Below, piece after piece: positions 36,932-44,694 of a stretch of DNA of 64,000 bases. Source of the stretch: Gilliamella sp. wkB7 (lineage in GTDB: Bacteria; Pseudomonadota; Gammaproteobacteria; Enterobacterales; Orbaceae). A model generated the notes under the pieces. That model worked only from the letters and a program-made list of their open reading frames with translations. It was not told the origin of the DNA and did no database searches. Position 1 is the first letter of the stretch. Each line of letters starts with the position of its first letter. The translations under genes and the position numbers were made by a program. Location: NCBI RefSeq assembly GCF_001693435.1, contig NZ_CM004509.1:806001-870000 (forward strand), written 5' to 3'.

Positions 36932-36963
36932 ATTAATCACTCCTTTATAAAAGAGTGATTAAT
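36932..36963 (-). terminator. terminator after flp pilin 4
   Basis: The arms ATTAATCACTC and GAGTGATTAAT pair around CTTTATAAAA. Its sequence differs from the other pilin terminators, yet the stem is intact. Confidence 0.8.
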
Positions 36964-36990
36964 ATCAGAATAGCAATTAAAGACTATTAA

Positions 36991-37209
36991 TTAACCAACA
37001 ATGCTAGTTAATTTACTTTGTAATGAACTAAATACATTCCATAACATATTACGAACAGGACCAGTATCTTTGTTAAAGACAACTAGAAGCACGGCTGAAA
37101 CACCTGCAGCAACAATTGCATATTCAATTGCAGTTACACCACGTTCATTTTTGATAAATTTGCCTGCAAAACTTCTTACTTGTGCGCGAACTGCTGATAA
37201 GTACATCAT
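36991..37209 (-). CDS. flp: Flp pilin 4
   Basis: The 72-residue prepilin is identical in protein sequence to pilin 3. The start is chosen at the ATG after AAGGAGAGAG, as for pilin 3. The leader ends KNERG and the mature protein begins VTAIEYAIVAAGVSAV. Its terminator differs in sequence from that of pilin 3, so the cassettes are not exact copies. Confidence 0.93.
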   Translation of the reverse strand: MMYLSAVRAQVRSFAGKFIKNERGVTAIEYAIVAAGVSAVLLVVFNKDTGPVRNMLWNVFSSLQSKLTSIVG

Positions 37210-37254
37210 AATAACTCTCTCCTTCAATATTTACATTTTTTTAAACTTTTTTAT

Positions 37255-37306
37255 CTTTCTTATCAGAAAGTTTTCACATTATATGCAGTTTTACATAAAA
37301 TTACCA
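37255..37306 (-). promoter_or_regulatory. promoter and 5' stem-loop of flp pilin 4
   Basis: -10 TATAAT at 37283-37278, hexamer TGGTAA at 37306-37301, stem-loop CTTTCTTATCAGAAAG at 37255-37270. Confidence 0.75.
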
Positions 37307-37656
37307 GTCCAAAATGCAATTTTATTGTAAATTTTTAATATTCAATATAACAAAAGCATAAACAATACGATGAAAGATAAAAAAATAATTTATAACTAAT
37401 ATTTTAATAATCAATATAAAGACAATTTACTCATTAGATATTTTGCCAAAAACGCCATTAAATTTTTTAGGCCATGACAGAAAAAAGAAGGCAACCTGAG
37501 GGTGAGTCATAAAATTACTTAAAGTTCATTTATAAGTAACTGAAAACTCAAATCAAGTTAACAGCAAATATTAACCCATTTCACTAACCGTTAAAAATAT
37601 CGGTTTTATTATTAACAATGCTTTTATTACTTGTAGTAATAAAAAGCCAAAATAAT

Positions 37657-37684
37657 AAACCACCCCTTTATAAAGGAGTGGTTT
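37657..37684 (-). terminator. terminator after flp pilin 5
   Basis: AAACCACCCCTTT pairs with AAAGGAGTGGTTT, as at pilin 3. Confidence 0.8.
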
Positions 37685-37713
37685 ATATCAGAATAGCAAT
37701 TAAAAACTATTAA

Positions 37714-37932
37714 TTAACCAACAATGCTAGTTAATTTACTTTGTAATGAACTAAATACATTCCATAACATATTACGAACAGGACCAGTATCTTTGTTAAA
37801 GATAAGTAAAAGTACGGATGAAACACCTGCAGCAACAATTGCATATTCAATTGCAGTTACACCGCGTTCATTTTTGATAAATTTGCCTGCAAAACTTCTT
37901 ACTTGTGCGCGAACTGCTGATAAGTACATCAT
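37714..37932 (-). CDS. flp: Flp pilin 5
   Basis: This 72-residue prepilin has the common leader. Its mature sequence is VTAIEYAIVAAGVSSVLLLI, then FNKDTGPVRNMLWNVFSSLQ and the shared tail. Same start logic and AAGGAGAGAG ribosome site as its neighbours. Confidence 0.93.
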   Translation of the reverse strand: MMYLSAVRAQVRSFAGKFIKNERGVTAIEYAIVAAGVSSVLLLIFNKDTGPVRNMLWNVFSSLQSKLTSIVG

Positions 37933-37978
37933 AATAACTCTCTCCTTCAATATTTACATTTTTTTTAAACTGTTTTAT

Positions 37979-38030
37979 CTTTCTTATCAGAAAGTTTTCA
38001 CATTATATGCAGTTTTATATAAACTTACCA
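37979..38030 (-). promoter_or_regulatory. promoter and 5' stem-loop of flp pilin 5
   Basis: -10 TATAAT at 38007-38002, hexamer TGGTAA at 38030-38025, stem-loop at 37979-37994. Confidence 0.75.
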
Positions 38031-38387
38031 GCCCAAAATGCAATTTTATTGTAAATTTTTAATATTCAATATACCAAAAGCATAAACAATACAATGAAAG
38101 ATAAAAAAATAATTTATAACTAATATTTTAATAATCAATATAAAGACAATTTACTCATTAGATATTTTGCCAAAAACGCCATTAAATTTTTTAGGCCATG
38201 ACAGAAAAAAGAAGGCAACCTGAGGGTGAATCATAAAATTACTTAAAGTTCATTTATAAATAACTGAAAACTCAAGATTCAAATCAAGTTAACAGCAAAT
38301 ATTAACCCATTTCACTAACCGTTAAAAATATCGGTTGTATTATTGACAATGCTATTATTACTTGTAGTAATAAAAAGCTAAAATAAT

Positions 38388-38415
38388 AAACCACCCCTTT
38401 GCAAAGGAGTGGTTT
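38388..38415 (-). terminator. terminator after flp pilin 6
   Basis: AAACCACCCCTTT pairs with AAAGGAGTGGTTT around GC. Confidence 0.8.
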
Positions 38416-38444
38416 ATATCAGAATAGCAATTAAAAACTATTAA

Positions 38445-38663
38445 TTAACGTATAACACTCATTAATTTATCATCTAATGCAATAAACAAAAAAGCCAACA
38501 TATTACGAACAGGACCATTATCTTTACCAAAGATAATCAAAAGCACAGCTGAAAGACCTGCAGCAACAATTGCATATTCAATTGCAGTTACACCGCGTTC
38601 ATTTTTGATAAATTTGCCTGCAAAATTTCTTAATTGCGCACGAACTGCTGATAAATACATCAT
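38445..38663 (-). CDS. flp: Flp pilin 6 (divergent C-terminus)
   Basis: This 72-residue prepilin has a near-identical leader (AQLRNFAGKFIKNERG) and the Flp motif VTAIEYAIVAAGLSAVLLII. After GKDNGPVRNML it diverges to AFLFIALDDKLMSVIR. The aromatic WNVFSS segment of the others is replaced by an acidic, differently shaped tail, so this may be a minor pilin. Confidence 0.92.
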   Translation of the reverse strand: MMYLSAVRAQLRNFAGKFIKNERGVTAIEYAIVAAGLSAVLLIIFGKDNGPVRNMLAFLFIALDDKLMSVIR

Positions 38664-38732
38664 AATAACTCTCTCCTTAAATATTTACATTATTATCAAT
38701 CTGTTTTACTTTTCTTATCATAAAGTTTTCAT

Positions 38733-38761
38733 ATTATATGCAGTTTAATATAAATTTACCA
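38733..38761 (-). promoter_or_regulatory. promoter of flp pilin 6
   Basis: -10 TATAAT at 38738-38733, hexamer TGGTAA at 38761-38756, spacing 17 bp. The 5' stem-loop is imperfect here (CTTTTCTTATCATAAAG). Confidence 0.7.
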
Positions 38762-39145
38762 GCATAACCGCAATTTTATTTATTTTTTTATATTAATCTA
38801 CAAAAAGCACGAACAATGCAATGAAAGGTAAAAAATAGTTTATAATCAATATTTTAACAAGTTAATACATTTTAACCTTTTTAAAAAATTAAAATAAAAA
38901 ATAATTTACTAATTAAATAATTTGCTAAAACATCATTAAATTTTTTAAAGTCAGAAAGAAAAAGAGGTAACTTAGATATGAGTTATAAAATTGCTTAAAG
39001 TTCAAGTATAAATAACTGAAAATTCAAGATTCAAATCAAGATAGCAGCGAATATTAACTCATTTTAATAACCGTTAAAATATCGGTTTTATTATTGACAA
39101 TGTTTTGTTATTAAGTGCAACAATAACCAACCAACCTAACACAAT

Positions 39146-39174
39146 AAACCACCCCGTTCTAAAAGGGATGGTTC
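39146..39174 (-). terminator. terminator after flp pilin 7
   Basis: AAACCACCCC and GGGATGGTTC pair imperfectly around GTTCTAAAA. It occupies the same place as the other pilin terminators but is diverged in sequence. Confidence 0.65.
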
Positions 39175-39203
39175 ATATCAAAATAACAATTAAAGATTGC
39201 TAA

Positions 39204-39422
39204 TTAAGAAATAATACTAGTTAATTTACTTTGTAATGAACTAAACACATTCCATAACATATTACGAACAGGACCTGTATCTTTATTAAAGATAAGTAAA
39301 ATTACAGATGAAACACCTGCAGCAACAATTGCATATTCAATTGCAGTTACACCACGTTCATTTTTGATAAATTTGCCCGCAAAACTTCTTACTTGTGCGC
39401 GAACTGCTGATAAGTACATCAT
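39204..39422 (-). CDS. flp: Flp pilin 7
   Basis: This 72-residue prepilin has the common leader and VTAIEYAIVAAGVSSVILLI. The tail resembles pilins 1 and 5 but ends KLTSIIS. The ribosome site is AAAGGAAAGAATC upstream of the ATG, unlike the AAGGAGAGAG of the other copies. Confidence 0.92.
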   Translation of the reverse strand: MMYLSAVRAQVRSFAGKFIKNERGVTAIEYAIVAAGVSSVILLIFNKDTGPVRNMLWNVFSSLQSKLTSIIS

Positions 39423-39467
39423 AATGATTCTTTCCTTTAGTATTTACATTTATTTTAATATTAATTT

Positions 39468-39520
39468 ACTTTCATTTTAGAAAGTTTTTACATTATATGT
39501 TTGTTAAAATAAATTTACCA
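39468..39520 (-). promoter_or_regulatory. promoter and 5' stem-loop of flp pilin 7
   Basis: -10 TATAAT at 39497-39492, hexamer TGGTAA at 39520-39515. A stem ACTTTC/GAAAGT (39468-39485) is kept with a different loop. Confidence 0.7.
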
Positions 39521-39758
39521 GCAAAAGCGCAAATTTATTTGAATTTTTTTTAAAATTGAATGATAGGAAAAAGCGGTAACTAAATTATGAATTATAAAAT
39601 TGGAAATAATTCAAATATAAAAGAATGAAAATACAATATTTGAATAAATATAGAGAGAATAATAGCGTTTTGGACTAAAAACGTTTGTAATATATATTTT
39701 ACTATTTGCAACATTTTATGTCATAAGTTAAAGTGGTGTTTAACTTCTCCTAAATAAT

Positions 39759-39788
39759 AAACCACCCTCGGTTATAGAGGTGTGGTTA
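39759..39788 (-). terminator. terminator after flp pilin 8
   Basis: AACCACC pairs imperfectly with GGTGTGGTT around a longer loop. It is the most diverged of the pilin terminators. Confidence 0.55.
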
Positions 39789-39804
39789 TTATTAATAATA
39801 TTAC

Positions 39805-40026
39805 TTATGAATGAATAACACTCTCCAGTCTGAATTTCAAGTTATCAAATAAATCCTCTAGCATTATAAAAACAGGACCACCGTTTCCCCTGAAGATAAC
39901 CAGAATCACACTGGAAACACCTGCCGCAACGATTGCATATTCAATTGCAGTTACACCATATTCATTCTTAATAAATTTGCTTGTGAAATTTCTTATTTGT
40001 GCACGGATTGCTGCTAAATACATCAT
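39805..40026 (-). CDS. flp: Flp pilin 8 (most divergent intact copy)
   Basis: This 73-residue prepilin has leader MMYLAAIRAQIRNFTSKFIK then NEYG, followed by VTAIEYAIVAAGVSSVILVI. The C-terminus is unique: FRGNGGPVFIMLEDLF, then DNLKFRLESVIHS. All processing residues are kept. AAGGAGAAAG precedes the ATG. Its divergence and edge position suggest an older copy or a minor pilin. Confidence 0.9.
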   Translation of the reverse strand: MMYLAAIRAQIRNFTSKFIKNEYGVTAIEYAIVAAGVSSVILVIFRGNGGPVFIMLEDLFDNLKFRLESVIHS

Positions 40027-40391
40027 AATAACTTTCTCCTTAATATTTACATTATTCTAACCTTTATTAATTACTCTTTACAGAATTTAACAAATTATAT
40101 GCTGTTTCATATAAATTTGCTAGATGCAAATATAATTTTTTTGTTAAATTTATATTAAATATAGCTTGTTAAATAATAGTAAATAAAAGAAATCTTAACA
40201 GAGAAATAAATTGTTAAACATATGAATAATAATAATAAAATAAAAAATTATATTGAATGTTTGATAATTAAAAAAAGAAAATTGAAACTTTATAAGTTCA
40301 AATAGCTATATTAAAAATTTGGGCTTATCTCCTATACTGTAATTTATATCTATTTTAATACTTATAATAAGTTAAAATTGTAAAATCAAAA
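40027..40391. other. spacer between flp pilin 8 and the degraded pilin
   Basis: About 365 very AT-rich bases. They hold the promoter of pilin 8 (40094-40122) and no further gene. The spacer similarity seen between pilins 1-6 is not recognisable here. Confidence 0.5.
40094..40122 (-). promoter_or_regulatory. promoter of flp pilin 8
   Basis: -10 TATAAT at 40099-40094. The upstream hexamer is TAGCAA (40122-40117), as at tadA rather than TGGTAA, with the same 17-bp spacing. No clear 5' stem-loop. Confidence 0.7.
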
Positions 40392-40600
40392 TTAAATGAT
40401 AGTACTAAATTTATGCTTTAGTTTATTAAATAATTCAGTTAAAGCTTTTTTAACTGGATCATCATCACACAAAATACCTGAAATTATCATTGTAATTCCT
40501 GATGTATAATTGAATATTCAATTGTATACATACCACGTTCGTTTTTTTAAATTTAGTTTCTAATGGATTTTAGTTGATTAAAAATTGCTGATATATCCAT
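40392..40600 (-). pseudogene. flp: degraded ninth Flp pilin
   Basis: From an ATG at 40600, with GGAG upstream, the minus strand reads MDISAIFNQLKSIRN, stop, I, stop, then KNERGMYTIEYSI. This clearly corresponds to the KNERG-VTAIEYAI of the working pilins. A frame change follows, then SGITMIISGILCDDDPVKKA and LTELFNKLKHKFSTII before a stop, matching the rest of the mature pilin. Two in-frame stops, one frameshift and loss of the TATAAT promoter make it inactive. Confidence 0.85.
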
Positions 40601-40914
40601 AATAATAATGCTCCATTTACTGGCTTACATTTTATTTTCTCTAGTGTTATTTTTTAAGTTTGATGATAATTACTGTAAAGTTACTAAAGATAATTAATCC
40701 AAGATTATAGAAATATTTGGAGGGATAAAAAAAGATATATAATTATAAAATTAAAGGTAATTTTTGTCAGATATAAATGTTAAGTTTCAACATGATTGAT
40801 ACTACATATATAATGTATTAATGATTAGTTTAACCAAATTCCGTTAAAAAGTAGATAGACTAGTTCCTTTTATAAGGAGGTTTATTCGATATTGGATATT
40901 TGTAGGTGAAGAAT
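40601..40914. other. intergenic region between the degraded pilin and tRNA-Gly
   Basis: About 310 AT-rich bases. The part next to the pseudogene retains weak similarity to a pilin leader. A small hairpin at 40867-40880 could end the tRNA-Gly transcript. Nothing else was recognised. Confidence 0.45.
40867..40880 (-). terminator. possible terminator of tRNA-Gly
   Basis: On the minus strand TCCTT pairs with AAGGA around a 4-base loop, 35 bases beyond the tRNA. The stem is short, so the call is weak. Confidence 0.35.
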
Positions 40915-40990
40915 TGGAGCGGGAAACGAGGTTCGAACTCGCGACCTCAACCTTGGCAAGGTTGCGCTCTACCAACTGAGCTATTCCCGC
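40915..40990 (-). tRNA. tRNA-Gly (GCC)
   Basis: This 76-base cloverleaf has acceptor stem GCGGGAA paired with TTCCCGC, D-arm AGCTCAGTTGGTAGAGC, anticodon loop CTTGCCAAG with anticodon GCC, T-arm GAGTTCGAACCTC and an encoded CCA end. Confidence 0.97.
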
Positions 40991-41060
40991 TTATTGGAAT
41001 ACTTCGAAAGAAGTGGGAGCATTATACAAAATTTTTTGTATCTGGCAACCACTTTTATCG

Positions 41061-41318
41061 TTATTTTTTAATTTTCCAGCTAAGTGATTCAAATACACCA
41101 AAAATAAAAAGACGAAGTGCTTTAAATTTATCCTCTTCTTTCTCTTTATTCGTCATTGTTGACTGTAACATATAGGCTTGCAAGCCATGAGTTAGGGTAA
41201 AAGCGGCCAAACCCAAATATGCAACAATATTGGCAGGTTTTGGGTAAGGGTGAATCAGATTAAATAATAAAAATAACCACATTATGGTATATAAAAATTT
41301 ACCAATAAATATAAACAT
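41061..41318 (-). CDS. yhhL: YhhL-like DUF1145 membrane protein
   Basis: The protein is 85 residues from MFIFIGKFLYTIMWLFLLF. This start shares one base with the rsmD stop (TAATG); a longer frame upstream lies inside rsmD. Two or three membrane helices and the segment HPYPKPANIVAYLGLAAF fit DUF1145. In E. coli yhhL also follows rsmD. Function unknown. Confidence 0.82.
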   Translation of the reverse strand: MFIFIGKFLYTIMWLFLLFNLIHPYPKPANIVAYLGLAAFTLTHGLQAYMLQSTMTNKEKEEDKFKALRLFIFGVFESLSWKIKK

Positions 41319-41881
41319 TAATTTTCTTCTCGTATAAAAAGATAGCAGTGAACTTGACCGACGATTTTTTCTCGATGTAATTGCCAATTAGTAGGAATAT
41401 AACTCATTAGCTCATGGTCTTTTTCTGTTTCAATATAAATATATGCAGATGATTTCAACCAATTATTCTTTTCAAGCTTACTAACCGTTTGGGCAACGAG
41501 TGATTGACGAAATGGTGGATCGATAAACACAATATCAAACTGTTTTTGAGTAGGTTGATTAAGCCATATTAGCGTATTAGTGTGATGAATCTCAATTAAA
41601 TCACAAGCAATAAGCTGTTTATTTTTATTAAGCAGCTGCGCAACTTGTTTATCTTTTTCTAGTAATATTACACTTTTTGCACCTCGTGATGCAGCTTCAA
41701 AGCCTAATGAACCACTTCCCGAAAAACAATCTAAACATTCACTATCATAAATAACTGGCATTAACCAATTGTATAGAGTTTCTTTAACTCTATCAGTAGT
41801 AGGACGTAAACCTTGTTTGTCAAGTACCGCCAATTTACGTCCACGCCATTTTCCACCAATAATTCTTATAGAACCATTCAT
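41318..41881 (-). CDS. rsmD: 16S rRNA (guanine966-N2)-methyltransferase RsmD
   Basis: The protein is 187 residues from MNGSIRIIGGKWRGRKLAV. The ATG at 41881 has AAGGA 7 bases upstream; a TTG two codons earlier is too close to that site. Motifs: SAM-binding LDCFSGSGSLGFEAASRGA, and the catalytic DPPF in FDIVFIDPPFRQ. It methylates G966 of 16S rRNA on the assembled 30S subunit. It forms a small operon with yhhL and lies 13 bases after mrcA. Confidence 0.95.
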   Translation of the reverse strand: MNGSIRIIGGKWRGRKLAVLDKQGLRPTTDRVKETLYNWLMPVIYDSECLDCFSGSGSLGFEAASRGAKSVILLEKDKQVAQLLNKNKQLIACDLIEIHHTNTLIWLNQPTQKQFDIVFIDPPFRQSLVAQTVSKLEKNNWLKSSAYIYIETEKDHELMSYIPTNWQLHREKIVGQVHCYLFIREEN

Positions 41882-41894
41882 ACTCAATTCCTTA

Positions 41895-44435
41895 CTAGAA
41901 TAGTTCTTGAGTGTTACCTTGGGAATCGGTCACACTCGTATCAACTTCTTGAGTTGCATAAGATGTTGGTTCAGTACCTTTAATAAAGTATTCCGTCATT
42001 GTTTGGGAACCAGATTGAGGTAATAACCCTGTCTTTTGGTCAATGGTTACAGAGATGATATTGTCCGGCTTGATATCTTCTTTTACAGGTATATCTTGTA
42101 AGGCAATTTTCATATAATCAATCCAAAGTGGATTGGCTGTAACAGCCCCTGCTTCCGCTCGAATAGTTCGACCTAAATTGCGTCGATGATCATCAAAGCC
42201 CATCCATACAGTTGTTACAATATTACCACCATAGCCAGAAAACCAAACATCTTTTGATGCATTTGTGGTACCGGTTTTCCCCCCCACATCTTTTCTACCT
42301 AATGCTTTCACGCGCCAAGCCGTACCTTGCCAATCAGATCCGCCAAAGACAATGGATCTAAGTCCATCTTTCATAATAAAAGCTAAACCACTATCGATCG
42401 TATGAGGTGCATATTTTGGAGTAACATCCGTTGCTTTATTATCCAGATTGATATTTGGTAACACCATATTATCATCTGATTTAAGGTTAGCTTGTTCAGG
42501 TTCTTCATTACCTGATTCGTCTATTTCATTCTCTACATTATTTAGGGATACTGGCATTGACTCTGTTTTGATAACCTCATCAGTACAATTTTTGCAAGCA
42601 ATCAAAGGTTGATGTTGATAAATAACACCACTACCATTATTGTCTTCGATTTTGTCAATTAAATAAGGTGAAATTAAATATCCACCATTAACAATCACCG
42701 AATAAGCTCTTGCTACTTGCAATGGTGTGAACGAAGCAGAACCTAAAGCTAAAGATTCATTAAGTGAGATATTTTCTTTAGGGAATCCAAATCGCTCTAA
42801 ATAAGTCGCAACATATTCAATTCCTACTGCACGCAGCGCTCTAACCATCATTACATTTTTAGACATCCCTAAACCAATTCTTAAACGTAATGGGCCAGCA
42901 TAGTTTGGTGGGGAATTTTTAGGTCGCCAAGTCGCACTACCTGTAGAGCGAACAATAGGCGCATCATTGAGTAGTGTAGCCATAGTTAAACCTTTTTCTA
43001 ATGTTGCTGTATAAATAAAAGGTTTAATATTTGAACCTAATTGACGAAGGGCTTGAGTAGCACGATTAAATTTACTTAAATAAAAATCATAACCGCCAAC
43101 AATCGCTTTGATAGCACCATTGTCAGAATCAAGTGAAACTAGTGCAGCATTGACGGCTGGAATTTGTGCTAATGCCCATTTATCATTTGTTTTCTTAACC
43201 CAAATAAGTTGTCCTGGTTTTAATGTATCAGAAACTTTTTTCGGAAAAGAACCTTGTTTAGTATCACTAATAAATGGTCGAGCCCACTTCATATCTTGGA
43301 ATGCAATAATGATTTTAGATTTATCGGTTAAAACAACATTTGCTTCTAGATCAGAAGATTGAGTAACAACACCAGGGCACATACCACTATAACAAGTATA
43401 TTTTTTTAACATATTTTGAATTTGGTCATCATTCCATGCCTTTTCATTATTTTTCCATAATATTTTTTCAGGACCACGATAACCATGCCTTATATCATAA
43501 TCAATAATATTTTTTTGCACGGCTTGCTCAGCTGCTAACTGATCTGTTTTAGAAATAGTTGTATAGACTTTATAGCCATCAGTATACGCATTTTCACCAA
43601 ATTTATCGTACATAAACTGCCTTGCCATCTCAGCAATATATGGGGCTGAAAATTCGATCTGTGGTGAATGATAACTTACATTAATTGGCTTACTGATTGC
43701 TTCATTGTATTGTGATTGAGTAATATAAGATTGATCCAACATACGACCCAAAACCCAGTTACGTCTGGTCAGTGCACGATCAGGATGTGAAATAGGATTA
43801 TAAGCGGAAGGTGCATTTGGCAAACCAGCTAATAGTGCAACTTCATCAATAGTTAACTGATCTGGGGTTTTACCAAAAAAAGTATAAGAAGCAGCTGCAA
43901 CACCATATGCTCTAGAACCAAAGTTAATCATATTCAGATAAAGAGTCATGATTTCTTCTTTAGTTAGCTCTTTTTCCATACGAATCGCTAAAATAATTTC
44001 TTTCGCTTTTCGTGAAATACTCTTTTCTGGTGTTAAGAAAAAGTTTTTTGCAACCTGCTGGGTTATAGTGCTCCCACCTTGAGAAAACCCTTTTTGTTTT
44101 AAACCGATGTACATTGCTCGGACAATGCCGACCGGATCGATGCCAAAATGCTCATGAAATCTTGCATCTTCTGTAGCAATCACAGCATTAACCACTACCG
44201 GTGGGATTTCATTATATTTTAATGGTGTTCGTCGACGTTCACCAAAAATAGCAATAAGCTCTCCATCTTTGCTCAAAATTTGCAGCGGTGTCTGCAACCT
44301 TACATCTTTTAAAGTTGTAACATCAGGCAAGTCTTTTGAATAATAAGCATAACCAGCAATTACTATGACTAAAGCACATAGAAAACAGCCGATAAAAAAC
44401 TTAAGAAAAAATTTTAACACTTTAATTATTATCAC
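41895..44435 (-). CDS. mrcA: penicillin-binding protein 1A
   Basis: This 846-residue bifunctional peptidoglycan synthase opens with a single N-terminal membrane helix. The glycosyltransferase domain (about 60-235) has IATEDARFHEHFGIDPVGI and GGSTITQQVAKNFFL. An OB-like insert (about 320-420) follows. The transpeptidase domain has active-site Ser in GSNIKPF (near residue 467) and KTGTTN (near 717). It starts with GTG, AGGA being 8 bases upstream. In E. coli mrcA lies divergently beside hofM; here it is on the same strand as the hof genes and about 2 kb away from them. Confidence 0.95.
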   Translation of the reverse strand: MIIIKVLKFFLKFFIGCFLCALVIVIAGYAYYSKDLPDVTTLKDVRLQTPLQILSKDGELIAIFGERRRTPLKYNEIPPVVVNAVIATEDARFHEHFGIDPVGIVRAMYIGLKQKGFSQGGSTITQQVAKNFFLTPEKSISRKAKEIILAIRMEKELTKEEIMTLYLNMINFGSRAYGVAAASYTFFGKTPDQLTIDEVALLAGLPNAPSAYNPISHPDRALTRRNWVLGRMLDQSYITQSQYNEAISKPINVSYHSPQIEFSAPYIAEMARQFMYDKFGENAYTDGYKVYTTISKTDQLAAEQAVQKNIIDYDIRHGYRGPEKILWKNNEKAWNDDQIQNMLKKYTCYSGMCPGVVTQSSDLEANVVLTDKSKIIIAFQDMKWARPFISDTKQGSFPKKVSDTLKPGQLIWVKKTNDKWALAQIPAVNAALVSLDSDNGAIKAIVGGYDFYLSKFNRATQALRQLGSNIKPFIYTATLEKGLTMATLLNDAPIVRSTGSATWRPKNSPPNYAGPLRLRIGLGMSKNVMMVRALRAVGIEYVATYLERFGFPKENISLNESLALGSASFTPLQVARAYSVIVNGGYLISPYLIDKIEDNNGSGVIYQHQPLIACKNCTDEVIKTESMPVSLNNVENEIDESGNEEPEQANLKSDDNMVLPNINLDNKATDVTPKYAPHTIDSGLAFIMKDGLRSIVFGGSDWQGTAWRVKALGRKDVGGKTGTTNASKDVWFSGYGGNIVTTVWMGFDDHRRNLGRTIRAEAGAVTANPLWIDYMKIALQDIPVKEDIKPDNIISVTIDQKTGLLPQSGSQTMTEYFIKGTEPTSYATQEVDTSVTDSQGNTQELF

Positions 44436-44694
44436 AAATTATTCCTAGCTGAATTTTCAAAGGAAAAAGTAAGGGCAACGAAGTAATTTCTGTTACCCCC
44501 GCAAATAATTTAACACACAGTTTTTATGAACATTGATATGATGAATTTAATATTCTAGTCATAGAGCAGATATATTAGTCACTCATAAAAAATTACTTTA
44601 ATTATGCGTATTATCTCCCATATTTAGCTTAATTTTAAGCAATTTTTAACAACATCATTTATTAATTGTGTTTTATTTGAACTAAGTTTTTATT

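Larger units (their letters stand above)
34720..40600 (-). repeat. tandem array of Flp pilin cassettes
   Basis: Eight intact copies and one degraded copy of a cassette repeat on the minus strand. Each cassette is promoter, 5' stem-loop, 72-73-codon pilin and terminator. Unit lengths from gene end to gene end are 732, 724, 759, 723, 731, 759 and 601 bases. The non-coding DNA of about 500 bases between units is also closely similar for copies 1-6, which points to recent duplication; copies 7-9 are more diverged and shorter. Confidence 0.92.

Noticed and set aside
34786..38062. Recurrent plus-strand frames of 109-119 codons opposite pilins 1-5
   Set aside because: They are antisense shadows that recur because the pilin cassettes themselves are copies. 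No ribosome site is seen and the products have no family resemblance.
34720..40600. Possible CRISPR array because of regularly spaced repeats
   Set aside because: The repeat unit is over 600 bases and contains a pilin gene. There are no short direct repeats with unique spacers and no cas genes.
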